Shown in pieces: positions 37,884 to 61,800 of a stretch of DNA of 64,000 nucleotides. Numbering within the stretch: position 1 is the first letter of the stretch; each line of letters opens with the position of its first letter. Source of the stretch: Albula goreensis (Eukaryota; Chordata; Actinopteri; Albuliformes; Albulidae); the NCBI GenBank assembly GCA_022829145.1, contig CM040763.1, forward strand, positions 5,762,641 to 5,826,640. Reading direction: 5' to 3'. Both the position numbers and the translations under genes were made by a program. Below the pieces are notes generated by a model. The model saw only the letters and a list, made by a program, of their open reading frames with translations. It made no database searches and was not told where the DNA came from.

Positions 37884-40199
37884 TAAACAGAAAGAGAGAA
37901 GAAGCGATAGAGCGATGGAGCGGGAGGAGAGAGGGAGAGAGAGGTGGCCAGCAGCTCCAGCATGGCCCCAGAGCAGTGTGTGTGGTCCCCAGTCTGCCTG
38001 CTCTGCCTCCCTCTGACTCACCCTCCAGCAGCCATGTTACACAGGAACATTTTTTTAAGGTGGTCCGGATTGGTTGGCTGGGAACACCAAGCACTAGGGG
38101 TGGGGAGGAATGGGCCGTGTGATCAACGCAGGTAAAGATACTTTATCAAATCGTGATATTGTGATATGTTTTTGTTGACTTGTGTGAGGCGGTTTATCTT
38201 TGTCCAACTTGAAAGTTCCCCAAGATTTAACTTAATTTCTATATAATTAAATTGACTTTTTATGAATTTTGTCTGAATGTATTTTTTTTTTTGTTTCACT
38301 TTTTTCTGGATTTGTTTCCTTTTATCCAACCCAAACACTGTTTGGCATTTTAAATGCAAAAGTAACCTGTGTCTGTCAGGATAAGAATGAACACTTACAT
38401 CTAACTGTGAACCATTGTTAAAGGAGAACGGCGATTGAATCCTGGCATAAATATCTCTAGAGCATTGGGAGAGATTTTGGCTGAATGCTTATTTTGGTTA
38501 TGAGACACCATTTTGAAGTTAGGGCATTAAACAGGTGCTGTTATCCACAGGAACCTGTACTGTTTACATTCTAAAACAGTGTCCATTTATGTGGCTGGAT
38601 GTGTCCTCCAACAATTTAGATGAGGTGCAGCACCGTAGCTAGGACTTGAACCTGATGATACCCCTCAGGTATAAGGTAAGACTGTTCCCTAAACAGTCTT
38701 TGAACAGGTTATTGCACAAAATAAGTTCACAAAAATCACAGGAAAAAAAAATGCATCAGGCAAACCATATTCCAGGGGCATGTGGAAAACTCTGTAAAAA
38801 TGGGAACATTTTTGAAAACCTTCCAGGAATTTTGCAGGACTTAAAACTTGTCAATGAGTGTATACCTGTTGAATACAATCAAGTCAGGCAAGGCATCCGA
38901 TATGACAGTTTTCTCTATGCAGAATTCCCTGTGTCCATACACTTACAGACAGCACTGAAATACACTTCCTTTATTACTGTTTCTATTGTTTTTACCCTGT
39001 TGCACAAAAAAATGAGTCTGTGTTTACAATTTGTCTGTGTTTACTATAGTGTGAATTATGGAAATGGTCAATTTAAAATGTCTCTGGAGTAAATAAGGTA
39101 TTGTAGTTGACATTACAACTTGCATGTATGAAAACAGTTCATTGTGATTCAGAGTGATTTGTTTTTCCTTAAGGACGAGGATAATTAAAATTTTCCACCT
39201 TAACTGCAAGGGAGGAAGTACATTTCCATTATGTGGGTCCCTAAGGAAACTGATTATATGTTGGTTTGAGGACTATAAACAAAACAAACTCCCCTTTTTT
39301 TTTGGTCAAATCATGTTATTTATCATTCTTAATTTCATAAAGGTCCCCACCCCACAGAATGGTAGATTCAGGGAAATAAAAAGAAAACTAATGTAACCTG
39401 GAAACATCTGGGATTGTGAAAGCCTGTCAACGTTTTCATTTATGGAAATTGGGGAGGAGCAGATCAATACTTAGACTTGTTTATTTCTGATGCATCACAC
39501 TCCTGAGTGACTCCCTGTACTTCAGTGGCCAGCGGTGCCCTGTGCCCATTTCGCTGGTGATGTTGTGAGTAGAGAACAGAACCCATATTTCCTCTTGCTG
39601 CAGCTGAAATATGGCCACAGTTAAATGCTTCCAGCTAAGCAGCAGCCATGAATCTTAACTGTGCGCAGTTACTTGCGGTTTATGCACATTGCTGTTGGGC
39701 GATATGGCAAAGTAGACATGTTTGATGTCTAATATGCCCATGGCTGTAATGTAAACCATCTCTCTGTCACTGGTATTGTGATTTTATGGGAAAGACCAGC
39801 GCACGGTCTTGGTTTCAACCAGAGCATCATTGTGGGTATAAATATCTAATCACAAATCTGGGCTTGATGCTGGATTCAACTTAATCTTGGAGTCTTGTGT
39901 TGTTTATGATTCAGCCATCTTTTCATAAATAAACTTGTTCAGCATTTAATTAGTGAAAACATTAGAAATGAAGTTAAGAATTAATGTTAAATATGATAAC
40001 AGTTAGGAATGCATCAAGAAAATTATTTATCAAACAAACAAGACACTGTGCAAACTATAATTTGAGCTAAGAGTGAAATTTCACTTGAATGTAAGATAGT
40101 AATCAAGTTAGCATACAGCATCATCCATTACTTGTGACCAACTGGAGGCCAATTGTGCGAGATGGGCGCATTTGAAATTACCTCACCAATAAAAGTAAA

Positions 40200-41027
40200 T
40201 GGCTGTATAAACTAAATTAGTGAACGTGGTCCAATTGATACGCGAATTATCCCTGTCTTGGGGGTGATTGTTTTGATATGACCGTATGGCGCATTCCTAC
40301 CCTGGGACGTGGGGGATGGGAGCGGGGTTTCTGCAACTTCGGCTCTCTCACCACGCACATTCCAGAGAGGAAGGGGGGAAAAACAGCAGACACGGCAAGC
40401 GAGAGAGGGGGGAAAAAACAAAAGCGCCAGACCTCTGCGTTATCGCTGCCGTGACTTAAGAAGGGAACCCCGATTTTATTTTTACCCCTTCTGTTTTTGT
40501 GGAGAGTAACTATAGCTCACCTTCTGCAGCAAAATGTGAAAAAGGGAGGAACGCTGTACAGGGGGATGGAGCGGATAGTCTGGAGATCATATTACAGTTT
40601 TTCAGACTTTTCATGTCAAGTTTTTTTCCTTTCCAAAAAAGTGGGGGGATGGTGGCTTTGTCGTTCGCTTTCTCCGTTTAAATCGGTTTCTCCATGTTGC
40701 GCGAAAACACGAGTTAATTTTTTATTACAAAGTTTCAAACTCTTTTTCTAAATGCGAATCTTTTAAAAATCTAAACGGTGCGCAGATGAATGTAACGAAG
40801 GATTAAAACAAAGAAGATTGCCGCATCGATAATGGAAAATAAAAAAAGTTGCACGAAAAAGGATTTATTATAGTTTGTAGTATGAGGGAAAAGATGCAAC
40901 ATGTTGTAGTAACGCTTTATTTATAAATTCTTTCCTTTTTCTGTTTCAACTAAGCTCCGAGTTACAGAAACAAGGGAAAGTGTTGACTCTCGCGGACAGA
41001 AAGTTGCACCAATTCAAGTCTCCCAAG
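40200..41027 (+). promoter_or_regulatory. smo: smo promoter / 5' UTR region
   Basis: The sequence just upstream of the smo start switches to a CpG-containing, GA- and G-run-rich composition around 40260-40720, as expected of a CpG-type promoter. There is no obvious TATA box. The reading frame upstream of the ATG is open but lacks an ATG, so the start at 41028 is the first in-frame ATG. The exact transcription start cannot be seen. Confidence 0.45.
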
Positions 41028-51125
<10,098 letters not shown>

Positions 51126-52290
51126 GGCGTGCGTTACATGAGCGTTTGGGCCTTTTGTGCAACGTGTAAGCAAGAAGTGCTGGAAACTTTTAAGACTTAC
51201 AAGAAACTTTCCCCCTCAAATATACCGCCTCAACCTTCCATGATTTAGCCAGTCTTACACGGAGTGTTTTGTTCTGAATTGGCAAGCTATGCTAAGTAAA
51301 GAAAAAAGATGGAAAAAGGGAGGGGTTGAATTTTAATGAAAAAAAAAAAAAAGTCAGCTCTGTGGTTACATTTTCCATGGTAACAGAACCCGAGATGTCA
51401 CGCAGACCTCCGCAATCGCATCATTACATGAGACGGTCATGTTGCGCAGACAAACTTGTGCTTTTAAAGCAGCGGTGCTCTTTGAAGTGCAGACTCTTAC
51501 AGATTCGCATCGGCAGCTTTGAGGAGGGGGACGATGCGAGGGCTCGACTGACTCAGACTGCCAAGAGCGATGAACTATGAAAGCGTATTTTTTCACAAAA
51601 TGGACGAATATGGATGAATGTCAGACCGATTAGCTTCTCATCAGTATTGATCCCTCTCTCTCTCGGCAATTGTATACAGATGTTATTATAATACAGCAGA
51701 AAGGCCTTCTTGCTCATAAGAACCGAAGAACATATAAAGACGAGAACTGGCCATTCAGCCTGTCTAAGTGCTCGTCGTTCACTGACAGTTAAAAAAAAAG
51801 GAAAAACCCCGGCATCATCCTCCACTGATAAAGAAGCTTTTGGGGATTTTTTTGTGAATGGATAGGTAGTACTTTTGTAGATAAAGTAAATATGTTTATT
51901 TTTGTAAAAAGTTACCAGGTGCAAGTACACACAGGTAACATACTCTTTCTCAAAAGGGGAAAGGGAATGGCGGTTGTTTATTGTTATCTTTTTTGTTATG
52001 AGACCAACTGTAGGCGGAACGAAAAGAGGTACTTTGTCTTAAGTACGTTTAATGTATCAGACATTTCTGTACAAATATATTGAAGAGGATTATTTTTATG
52101 TCAGCGTAAAGTATTTTCTCCCACCTTTGTGACAATTGTATATACACACCTGCAGATCATTTCAGCAGGACTTTGATGCTTTGCATAGACTTGCTGTTTT
52201 AGTGTTTCAAGAAACTGTGTTCTAATGAGTGCAGATCTTTGATTTCTTTGACATAGGCAGTAAAAGGAAAATAAAGTCTTTGCGCCAGGT
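51126..52290 (+). other. smo: smo 3' UTR (short form)
   Basis: This AT-rich, non-coding stretch between the smo stop and the first AATAAA at 52270 is the expected 3' UTR. It has A runs near 51338-51352 and no open frame worth reporting. Its extent is inferred. Confidence 0.5.
52270..52275 (+). terminator. smo: candidate proximal poly(A) signal of smo
   Basis: AATAAA lies about 1.15 kb after the stop, a distance like that of mammalian SMO 3' UTRs. It is followed by a T-containing stretch. Use of the site is inferred. Confidence 0.5.
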
Positions 52291-54425
52291 GACTCTGATA
52301 TGGGAATTCAGCAGCTATGAACCGTACAATTGTACTAACTCACACTCTGTACTGTACAATATACCTTTTTGGCATGGCCATGGATGAGATTTGCTATACT
52401 TTCAATGAAGAATTGTTTTTTTGTTTACTCCAGTGATGAGGTAATAAGGTATTATGACACCAAAAATGGGTGGAGCTACTATATGCTATCGGTAGCTTGC
52501 TGATTGGAACTACTCCTTGTGTTTTGTTTTGGAAAAACAAAAGTATTTAATTGGTACTAATTGCCAGATATTGTCATGGTACCTCATCCCTCTGTCGTTA
52601 TTTTGTGACTCAAGTTCTCAAACTCTGTTCTAGGGAAATTCTGTGTATGCTGCTTTTTCCTTTACAGCCAAAAACTTTGTGTTGAGGTAGTATTCATATT
52701 TCTGTCCTTCAGCTTAACACAATACAGGTTGGTCCTTTGTTTTTCCAGAAAAAGGTTTTGTTTCAATGACCAGGTGTCCACAATTTCAACAGTCTCGAAT
52801 GTAACTAATTAAAAATGCAACATCTTTCAAAAGCAACCATTTGCCAGTTACTTTCGTTTTCTGTAATAACCTATTATGATTTTGTTGATTAAAATCCTGG
52901 GATGTGAATATGGAGTAATTAATGACTATTGGCCTCCAAAATTATTTGCAATAAAATGGCTTACAGGTGGAACGTCAGCTTGTTGCAGTTCAGGGGTTGC
53001 CATGTTGTTTGTACTGAAACACTGCATACAGGGGGATTCCCCAGGACCCAGACTGAGAATCCTGTCTTTACACAATGCATTTACAGCCTGCTTTTCTGTG
53101 TGTCACCCAACTGGTGCATCTAATATAGAGAGCGCAACAGTGCAACTGGTAGCCTATATTGAATCTGGATGAGGTCAGAGTCATCCAGACCTGGGGAATC
53201 TGTTTGGCACCAGTGATATTCCTGCAGATTGCTGACAATGGAGGAAAAAAAAAACTTTCCACCATCATGGGAAAAAAAAATTCTTTCACATTATTGTGTG
53301 CTTTGGTTTGTAAACTGTATGGCTGGAAATTGTCAGGGATCTGCAGGAGGGTTTTTTATTTTACTTTACCACCATGTAAGGGCTCAAAGCATTAAAGATA
53401 TGGGCATGACCCGGGTTTGGTGCTGATGTTGGTTGAGAGCTGTGTGGCAAAACATTATTTGATCAGTCAGATATTAAGATTTATTGGTCACCAGTGACCC
53501 CTAGTGGATTGGAAGCCTATAAGCTAAGCTACAATCTAAATCAACCTGGGTAGTGATCATATACAGCTAAAGTTGTCATAGAATAGTGGAATAGACACAA
53601 TAAGCAGTCAGTCACTTGCTACCAGTAAAAAAAGGGTTTTCTCTCCAAAGAAATACAAAATGATTGGTCAGCTCAGTACTGGTATAATATGGAAACTCCA
53701 CCCATTTGTAGTGTCATGAAACCTCACACTCCCATCACTGTTGCTGGGCTGTTGCTAAAGATGCATAGGCAAGCATTTGAAAGGTGACAAAGAAGAGATT
53801 GGCTGGTTTAAGTATGAGATACTCCTAGTGCTAACATTTCCCCACAAACTAACAGGACTTTCAGGCAATGGGATACACCCACAGCTGACTGGGCATTGTA
53901 GTTTGGGGTGGAAAAACAGGGAGTAAAGATGAAAAAAGCATTACCCTGTGAAAGGGAAACAAGAAATATAGATGACAATTGTGTCTCTGAAGTGTCTTGT
54001 GCCACATAGCCTGTAACCAGATTAAGCTGGAGCTCATTTCCATCACATTATGCTAGTTTGCTTTGTACATGTTTGGGGTTTTGTAGTTTTATGTGATGTA
54101 TTTTCTGAAGATCATGTTTTTTTTGTTTGGTACCATTTATTTTTTTTTTGGTAAACCTAAACGTAATAGTGTTCTGATAAAACAAATATTCAGCTGTACT
54201 GTGATTATCTTTAAATAAGCCATTTCCAGTGTAGAGAAAGTGCTGAAATAGTGTCAGTATTGTTGTATGATAGTACCTCTTTTCTTCTTCTTAAGATACA
54301 CATCAGAAAGGCCCCAGTGAAGTGATTTCCACATGTTAGACTTCACCAAAGTGGGTTAATTTTCATGCTTGTTAAGTCTGACAGATTTATTATCATTGGT
54401 GATTACAAAACAAGAATCAAACACG

Positions 54426-54429
<4 letters not shown>

Positions 54430-54468
<39 letters not shown>
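54430..54468. repeat. T39 run
   Basis: Thirty-nine consecutive T are present between smo and the next gene. Confidence 0.9.
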
Positions 54469-54471
<3 letters not shown>

Positions 54472-55000
54472 TCTGTCAGGTGGTTGAAATGTCATCTTCA
54501 TGCCTTTTTGGATTGAACAGACTATGAACAAAAGTACATCCTGCTGCTTTCCAGCACTGACTTGGATTATTTCACATAAATACAGATACTATTGCATTGG
54601 TGCACCATTGAAAGGAAGGAGGAATCTTTCTGTTTTTCTAAAGGTTGGGTTACGGTGTCTTGAGAACCATGAATTCAGTCAACTTTAGGGCTTTAACCTA
54701 CAGATATGAAACCGCGGAGGGACATGGCAGCTCTTGGACGATGCATAATAGATTTTTTTTTGTCCTACTGTAAAATATATATTTTGATATTTGACTCTTG
54801 CTCTTCTTTAATATATTGAGAAAACAATCAGAGATTATTTTCACTTTTTGTAATAACGACTTCAGGATAAACAGTTATGTGAAATAACATGTTCCTGAGG
54901 TTTGCTTACCCTCTGCTGTTACTGCTTCTTTGTTCATCCATTCAGTAACAATTACACAGTATTTTTTAAGTTATCAGACAGTTGTATTTTTATATGTGTC

Positions 55001-55006
55001 AATAAA
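55001..55006 (+). terminator. smo: candidate distal poly(A) signal of smo
   Basis: AATAAA, followed closely by ATTAAA and a GT/T-rich stretch, lies 3.9 kb after the smo stop. It has the layout of a cleavage site and could end a long 3' UTR isoform. Confidence 0.35.
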
Positions 55007-55539
55007 AAATATTAAATGCAGTCGTATTTTGTTTTTTGCGTGTCTCAAAACTCAGCCATCACAGAATCGGGTAAACATGAGAGGAAACAAGATTTCTACA
55101 TGCACAGTATTTTGGACCCTTAGCGGTGAATTTTGCTTCCTATTTTTAAGTTTTAGGGAAGCACTTGGTTTGTGTTAACATATATGGACAAGTATTTCAC
55201 AATGAAAAAAAACACGGTTTTTTCATGAGGCAAGCATGCAGCTAAGATCTCACCTTTCTCATGCCTGGCGTATGTTCGTCGCTGTTGGAAAATTCCAATT
55301 AGTTTTCCATATAGAAATGAAGGCACGTAATGCTTATTTTCTTTTTCCGAACAAGATACACCCAAAATGTTTAAAAATAAAACCTTATCGTTCGTCCTTA
55401 AATTATGAATGCCGCTGCACGTGTTCTGAACTCTAAAACTGCAACTTTAGAACTGATAACACAAGTTTCCAGAAAATGCAATACTGACGACTTTTGATTA
55501 GTCACTACATTCCCCATAATTCTTAGAGCTCCCATTTCT

Positions 55540-55760
55540 TTGCACATGTCGAGGATGGTGGGTGTGTGGCCTGGAGCTTTGCTTGTAATGCGCAGCTCTC
55601 TGTAATTGGTTTAAACGGGACGAATGGAAAATGTTAACCACTCAGAGTGGAGTGCGCTTTTTATGCGAAGAGAACTGCAACAGCTCCAAATTATCCGAAT
55701 GCGAGAGCTTAAATGGGAACCCCTCGCTAGGTAACCGATTTGTCTCTACCAAGTGTGGCA
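55540..55760 (+). promoter_or_regulatory. possible promoter of the YccF-like gene
   Basis: The block before the putative first exon has more CpG than its surroundings and no TATA box at a useful distance. It is called only from position and composition. Confidence 0.3.
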
Positions 55761-55812
55761 ATGTCAAAGGATCTAGAAAATTGCCGACGGAGGTCGACTG
55801 CTGATAGCATAG
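55761..55812 (+). CDS. YccF-like gene, probable first coding exon
   Basis: Seventeen codons (MSKDLENCRRRSTADSI) plus one base precede a GTGAGA donor in phase 1. That fits the phase of the exon at 60745. The ATG follows a mildly CpG-containing block, as at a promoter. With only 52 coding bases, the assignment rests on phase and position, and it could be wrong. Confidence 0.55.
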
Positions 55813-58800
55813 GTGAGACAACCAATTTATTTAAATGTACAAGCAATTTAGAACTGTTAAGTTCCTCATATCTGTTGCAGTGGTCTTGTATTTAAATCTC
55901 GACATGCCTAGGAATGCTACTGATTGTTTGATTTCGACATACGTTGCCAATATCCTCAGTCGCTGTTTAGTTTTTGAGTAGAATTGAGGTTGGTCACTAT
56001 TTTTCGACAGCCTGCCGCAAACTGAATAAATGCTTTTCGATTGCATTTCAGTCCGGAGATTTAGCGAGGTGTTTAAAATGTGTAGTAATATCAAATCAAC
56101 CGACAGATGGAAAACAGCTTACTTTTTTCGGCTTGGAAAAACTTGTAACTGGAATCACGGTGGCATTGCATTTACTCCCTGGTTGTAGCCTATAGCAAGT
56201 GCATAGCCTACACCTCGCAGGTTATAACATGATACGGCTGTGTTGTATTCGACGTTCCAATGAAACTTGCTGCAATGATTTTTGGTTCTTTATTGAAATC
56301 ACATTAATAAATAGATTACATATTCGACATAACCCGATCGTTTGTACCGTTTGTACCCAGCACTCATGCATCCTCGAAGAAGCCTTATCTTGCTTGCGAT
56401 TTAAACAACCATCGGTGTCTTGCATGCTGGGTAACAGAGTATAGTCGAACGCGAAGTTCAGTTTTGAATGGAGAACCTGTCTCGGCATACGAAGAAGATA
56501 AGTGTCAAAGATTTATTTTACAATATGCAGCTTGGCGATAAATAACGATATTGGACAGGTAATTGGCTGTAGACAATAACCTTATACACTTTGACGAGAT
56601 TCTTCCCTCATCTTCAAACGTTCTCTATTTCCAGTTGATGGTTTTTGATGTCGTCAAAGAAACATTTAGGCTTCAGTGTTTTGGATTTTTGTATTCTTTG
56701 GAAACATTTATAGGACTTTAAATTTTGTTGCCCTTGTTTACAATAGTCCTCACTTATCAAAAGTTATAATGCAGGTCATATAAACAGGGATACATTGTTG
56801 CACCATGTAGTTAATACATTGTAGAATATTCTCTTGTAGTTCTTTCGAAAAATTTGACTAATATTTTCGTTGAATTAATTTATTTTGGCATGGAATTGTG
56901 GTCGGGTGAATCTGAGTGGTTTTTAAGAATATTTCCCGTGAGTGAATTGCGGTTCTCTCTTTCCCACTGTTCTAAATCTGGAATTCGGGACCGACCGTCA
57001 TAACTGTGTCCCGATTCCACCCCATAGATCAACTCGGCTCGGTATCTAGATGTTATGACATCACTGCAGCATGTCTGTCCCGAGTGGTACTGGCAAATGA
57101 AGGCCGTCATGTGAGATCACCACAAAATGAAAACCTTCCATGGTCACGACTGTTTTTGACTCCAGCAGCTCAATATCTGATAGACCATCTGTAGAGGTCT
57201 CCATGTTGCCTAGGCGTCCCGCAATGTGATTAGCGCGCGGAGATTCCTGCCTGATTGATTTGGTCGGGTCAAGCATGTTATCATTTCATGCACCAACCCA
57301 TCTCTTATGTGCTTTGTTTTATTATGAAGACACATCCTTGGGCATGGCAGAGTTGTACCACACTGGAAAAAGAAATTTGTCTGCCTCAGCACCATGCACC
57401 TGACAAGTGAAGGCGAGTCAGTGCAAATGCTGGCGAAGCTGAATTGGTTTTTCAGTATGGATTATAGACCTTCTTTTTAGTTAATATATGCTCTAAGTCT
57501 TCGGCGAGTGCAGAAAAGAGGAGGTGGAGTTGTCTGCAGTCTCTCCCAGGCCCTCTGGCCTTTTCCACTCTTACAGAAATCTGTGACCCCTTATTGTAGG
57601 CCTCCAGCCTCCTGAAGGCACCATCTGTCTCTGTGTGTCAGATACCAGCAGGGCTCTACGGTGAGCTGTCCACGTGCCATGGGTCTGGGTCTGGGACAGG
57701 GTTACCATACATTCATTACATTAATAAAAGGCCTCTCATTTATTTTTGCCAGTGTCCTCAAACAGTTCCTTTGTCCCATTTTACAGTATCATTGAATGTG
57801 TGCATGGTTGTATTATAACAGAAAACATACAGCTGTTTGAAACTAGTATCCCAAATTTTCAGTTGCATTGACCCCTCCCCCCCAACAAAGAGTGGAATCT
57901 TATTCTTTTCTGTTGTTCAAGTATGGCAACCCAGCCTGTCATTTCCATGGTTTTCATGCCCTTGGTAACATCAGGTACTCTTTATGTTGAAGAGGTATTG
58001 TTCTCTGTCAGGTGTATGTATGTGGGGCGTGGGCAGGTTTTGTTGGCTGAGGGGTGGTGTGCGTGAGCTCTGCTATCAGCGTGCAGTTGGCAGGTCACAT
58101 GCATCATGATCTCATGCAATGCAACTGATTAAGAATGTTTAATGACAAACAGGTAAAGAGTGGGGGGGGTGGTTGAGTAGGAATATTCTTTACAGCTATC
58201 TGGTGTTTGGTTGAATATCTGGCAGTTGGTTAACGGTCCTTGTCATACTATGTAGCTAATCCAGCAGTCTTTTTTTTTTTTTTTGTCTTCTTTTTATGCT
58301 TGCCCCATCTTTGTTTTGTTAAGGCAGATGCCCTTGAAACTTCTGTATAAAGTTCTAGTCTCAGTTATTTTGGAGTTATTTTACATAACAGCTTTTAAAT
58401 AACATTATACTAAACCAAGTGTAAAAACTTACTGTCAGACTCAAAGCTCTAGTCCTGGAGGGCTGCTGTGTATTTTGGTTTTCAGTCTGTTTCAGCACTG
58501 ATTGGTTGAATCTGAATCTACATACTACCTTATTTCCAAGGCCAAAATTTCAAACCTGGCCACTGAAAATGAAGGCTACAGCGAAGGACAGGAAATACTG
58601 AGGCACAGTGAAGGGGGTCACAGTAAGTAGGGTAGAGGGGGAAGGGGGTTGGCACGTGTACAGGAAGCAGACAGACAGGCCTTGTTCACTGGTGTTTTGG
58701 GGGAACCAGAGATGGCCTCACTCTGACTGGGTACAGTGTGTTCTTCTCAGATCAGGCAAGTCCCCATTGGTTAGAATAGGGGTGCCAACCCCAGTCCCAG

Positions 58801-61800
58801 AAATCTGGCGTGTGTGTGTGTGTGCGCGCGCGCTGTCTTTTGTATTTTAGTGTCTTGGTGCTTAATTGAACTTATTCAATAAGAAGTCAAATGTGTTGTT
58901 CAGTTGAAGTGAAACCAGTCACGATGGTCCTCCAGGACCTGGGTTTGAAACTGTTTCAAACTGGGGGGTTAAAACAGCCTGGGGGAAATCCATGGCTTTC
59001 TTTTGGTTTGATGTTTAGTTCACACTTTAGGTATTTTTTTTTATAGTTTGTTTTATTTCCTCACGGTGGTTAAGTTCATATGAACTTCCTTCATTTTTAT
59101 TTTTCCATTGCAGCTGTAAATGGGAACATGTGGGTCTGTTTGCAGTCTTCAGTAAATATGCAGTGATTGCAAACTTTGATTTATAGTGCAGGAATATAGT
59201 GATGTTTGATCCCAACACTACAAAACAGCTAGTTCTCACTTTTCTGAATGAATGATAAATTAATAATTACATTTCCTAAGCTTTTCCTCTGTTCTGTTTT
59301 TACCTGAATATAATTCCTCAAACATCTTTTTGCAGTTACTCTTGTACAAAACATATAATTTCTATATGTCTGCAAGAACACTGTCCTTTTAAATCTGCCT
59401 GTACAGCTGTTTACCAACATTCTGGTTCTGAACTCTGTCCAGTACGCTTCAGAGACGCTGCCAGTGTCCCTGTAATTGACTGCTGCACGTCTTGGTCAGG
59501 TGACTGTGGTTAGTACATTGACCTGCTTTTGATCCTCGCAGCACGCTGATGATGTCACGTGGGAATAAGGGCCGGTGTCTGTCCAAGAGTCTGATAGATC
59601 TGGAAGATTACGTGTAGACAAGCTTCTGACTTCAGACTGTTAAGCTTCCTGCACTGGAAATGGCCTGAAACCATGCATTTAATTTAGGGCCCTGTTTGAA
59701 CAGTCTAAGGTTGTTGCTCATATGGAATAATTGGTGCATTTTAATATCCATATTTAATATCAGAGTGCTTTTTATAGCAGTATTAAACTTTTGTAGCCCA
59801 CTGACATACTGCTAACATATACCTACTACCACCTTTTATAAAATTGATTGATTTACTTGAAACACTGGTGCATCACAGTTTTTATTTGGGATGGTTCTCA
59901 GCTGGGAATTATATTTCCTTTGTGTCTTAGTCCATTGACATGGTAAGTGTTTAGCATTGCTGTAAGTCCCAAGTTTTCCCTCATTTCCACCTCATCGCAC
60001 AGCCTTGGCCATAGGATGTGGGGCTTGTATACCAAATCACTACAATGGGATGCCTGGAGTGTTTTTGTAATTTGAATATGAATACATCACACTGTGTTTT
60101 AGTTGCTCTGCAGGATGCTAAAATTCTGGGAAGGCATTTTTGATCTGTTTCCCAGCCCTCTGAGCTGGCACAGTTTAATTAGCTGAACTGTTCAGGAATT
60201 ATCTCTTATGTTTGGCCCTTCAGGGCTTCCTTACATTTGTGTAATCCATTGAGTGTGATTGGAGATGGCCGCTCCCATCCGATAATGTAGGCTGGCTTGT
60301 GACAGGCCTGAGTGCGGCCTTTCATTGATCCCAGCCGTCAGAAGACTCATGATGTGGTGTAGAAATCGGGGAGGTGAGGAGAGGGCAGGAGTGCTGTTCT
60401 TCTTGTCTTCGTAACAGTCTGGAAGAGGATGGGGAATATTTTTAATGTTCAGATCTGGGTCTAATGATCTGCTGTCATTCACTCAGTGGGTGCTGTTGAA
60501 CTGATGTGTGATTTTTCTTTTTTTTCGGAGCGCGCTGCTGCTCTCTAGTTCCGTACTGTGTTTATGATTTCTGGGTAGTTCTGGTTCTTCCATAGCTGAG
60601 CATGAACTTAATGTGTGTCTGTGTCTGTGTCTGTGTCTGTGTCTGTGTCTGTGTCTGTGTCTGTGTCTGTGTCTGTGTCTGTGCTGGTCTGTGTCTGTGT
60701 CTGGAGGCATTGCTGATGTCGTCATGCGCTCTCTCCTGTCTCAGATCCCGTGTGGGACCATGACCCCAGAGTTCACCGGCGGAGCTCCATGTGTGACCGG
60801 CTGTGTGTGGCCAGCCTGCACCCAGAGAACACAGCCACACCCTCCCCGGGACAGTCCCACCAGATCAGCCTCTTCACACCCCGATACACCGGACAGAGAA
60901 GTGGGAGTCTCATCCATCTCCCTTCCTCTTGCTCTCTTTCTCTCTCTCTATCTCCTCTTTTTTTTGCTTTCTGTCTTTCTCTCCCCCTCCAGCTATGTCT
61001 CTCATCAGCTCTCTCTTTTTATGTTCAGTTGTGGTAGTCACATGCTCGTCTGATTTCCCCAACCTCCCGCCCTCTCGCTGTCGTCTCTTAACATACTTTC
61101 ATCACATACAGGTGCATTTCCTGATTTAAGTAAACTTGGAAAACTTGTCTTCCAAAACACTATGAAATGAATGTTTCACAATTATATTTTGTTAAGAAAG
61201 AGGCTTTTTCTTTTTTGGAAAAAATCGAACTCCGAAGTACAGGGGGGCCTCATGTATGCTGGCTTTTACTGCAGCCTTGCCTTTTTGATTATATAATTAG
61301 TTACATTATTTGCTGAATTAGCCCTGTTGCTTTGCACATGATCATGATTCATATAAAATGCAAGTTATTTTCTATCATCTAAATAACTATTGCTTATATT
61401 CTGTGCTCCGTACAGAGTCACATGTAGATGGTTTAATCAGTAATTGAACTATTAAAAGCAGAAATAATTGTTTTTTTATTTTTAAGATTATTGTTCCATT
61501 CCAGGAATTTTGTAAGAGTCACATTTAAGATTTCACAAACACACAAACAAGACACCCCTGATAAGTACAGAAAGACCCAATGCAAATGGTGAAACTTAAC
61601 AAGACAATGCAAACCATTTTTACATGCAGCAGGCATGCAAACAGATGTGTGTGTATTGTCTTGTTGACTTTGTACTGTTTTGTATTTTAAATGTGAGGTG
61701 TTGAGAGAAACACAAAGCTCAGTTGTTCTGGGTTTGACAGTAGTGGTGTAAAAGATTTATTGCCTTCTCGTATGTCCTTACTCTCAGGGCACTCCTTCCC

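Larger units (their letters stand above)
34617..40200. other. intergenic region between tspan33 and smo
   Basis: I see no gene here. The region contains GGGA, GT and GA simple repeats, hAT-like sequence near 35815-35945, a degenerate SINE at 36311-36476, a minus-strand SINE-like segment near 38530-38665 and otherwise AT-rich DNA. Confidence 0.6.
52300..55540. other. region between smo and the YccF-like gene
   Basis: I see no gene here. The region is AT-rich, with a 39-base T run at 54430-54468, and may be partly transcribed as an extended smo 3' UTR. Confidence 0.5.
55813..60744 (+). other. YccF-like gene intron 1
   Basis: This 4.9 kb intron holds hAT-like fragments (58436-58570 and 58785-58945), a GT/GC alternating tract at 58807-58831 and the TGTGTC repeat next to exon 2. 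A small exon inside it cannot be excluded. Confidence 0.5.

Noticed and set aside
38646-39092. A 148-codon open frame between tspan33 and smo
   Set aside because: It has no family similarity, and its start lies in SINE-like sequence.
54430-54468. T39 run as the reversed poly(A) tail of a processed pseudogene
   Set aside because: The minus-strand sequence before it shows no gene-like content or target duplication.
57061-57276. Minus-strand frame with a segment reading like a PAS domain (MEGFHFVVISHDG)
   Set aside because: The following residues do not continue the PAS pattern, and no splice sites or neighbouring exons support it. I treat it as chance.
57624-57642. Possible 19-base microexon with AG and GTGAGC borders in intron 1 of the YccF-like gene
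   Set aside because: It would change the reading phase and disrupt the join to exon 2.
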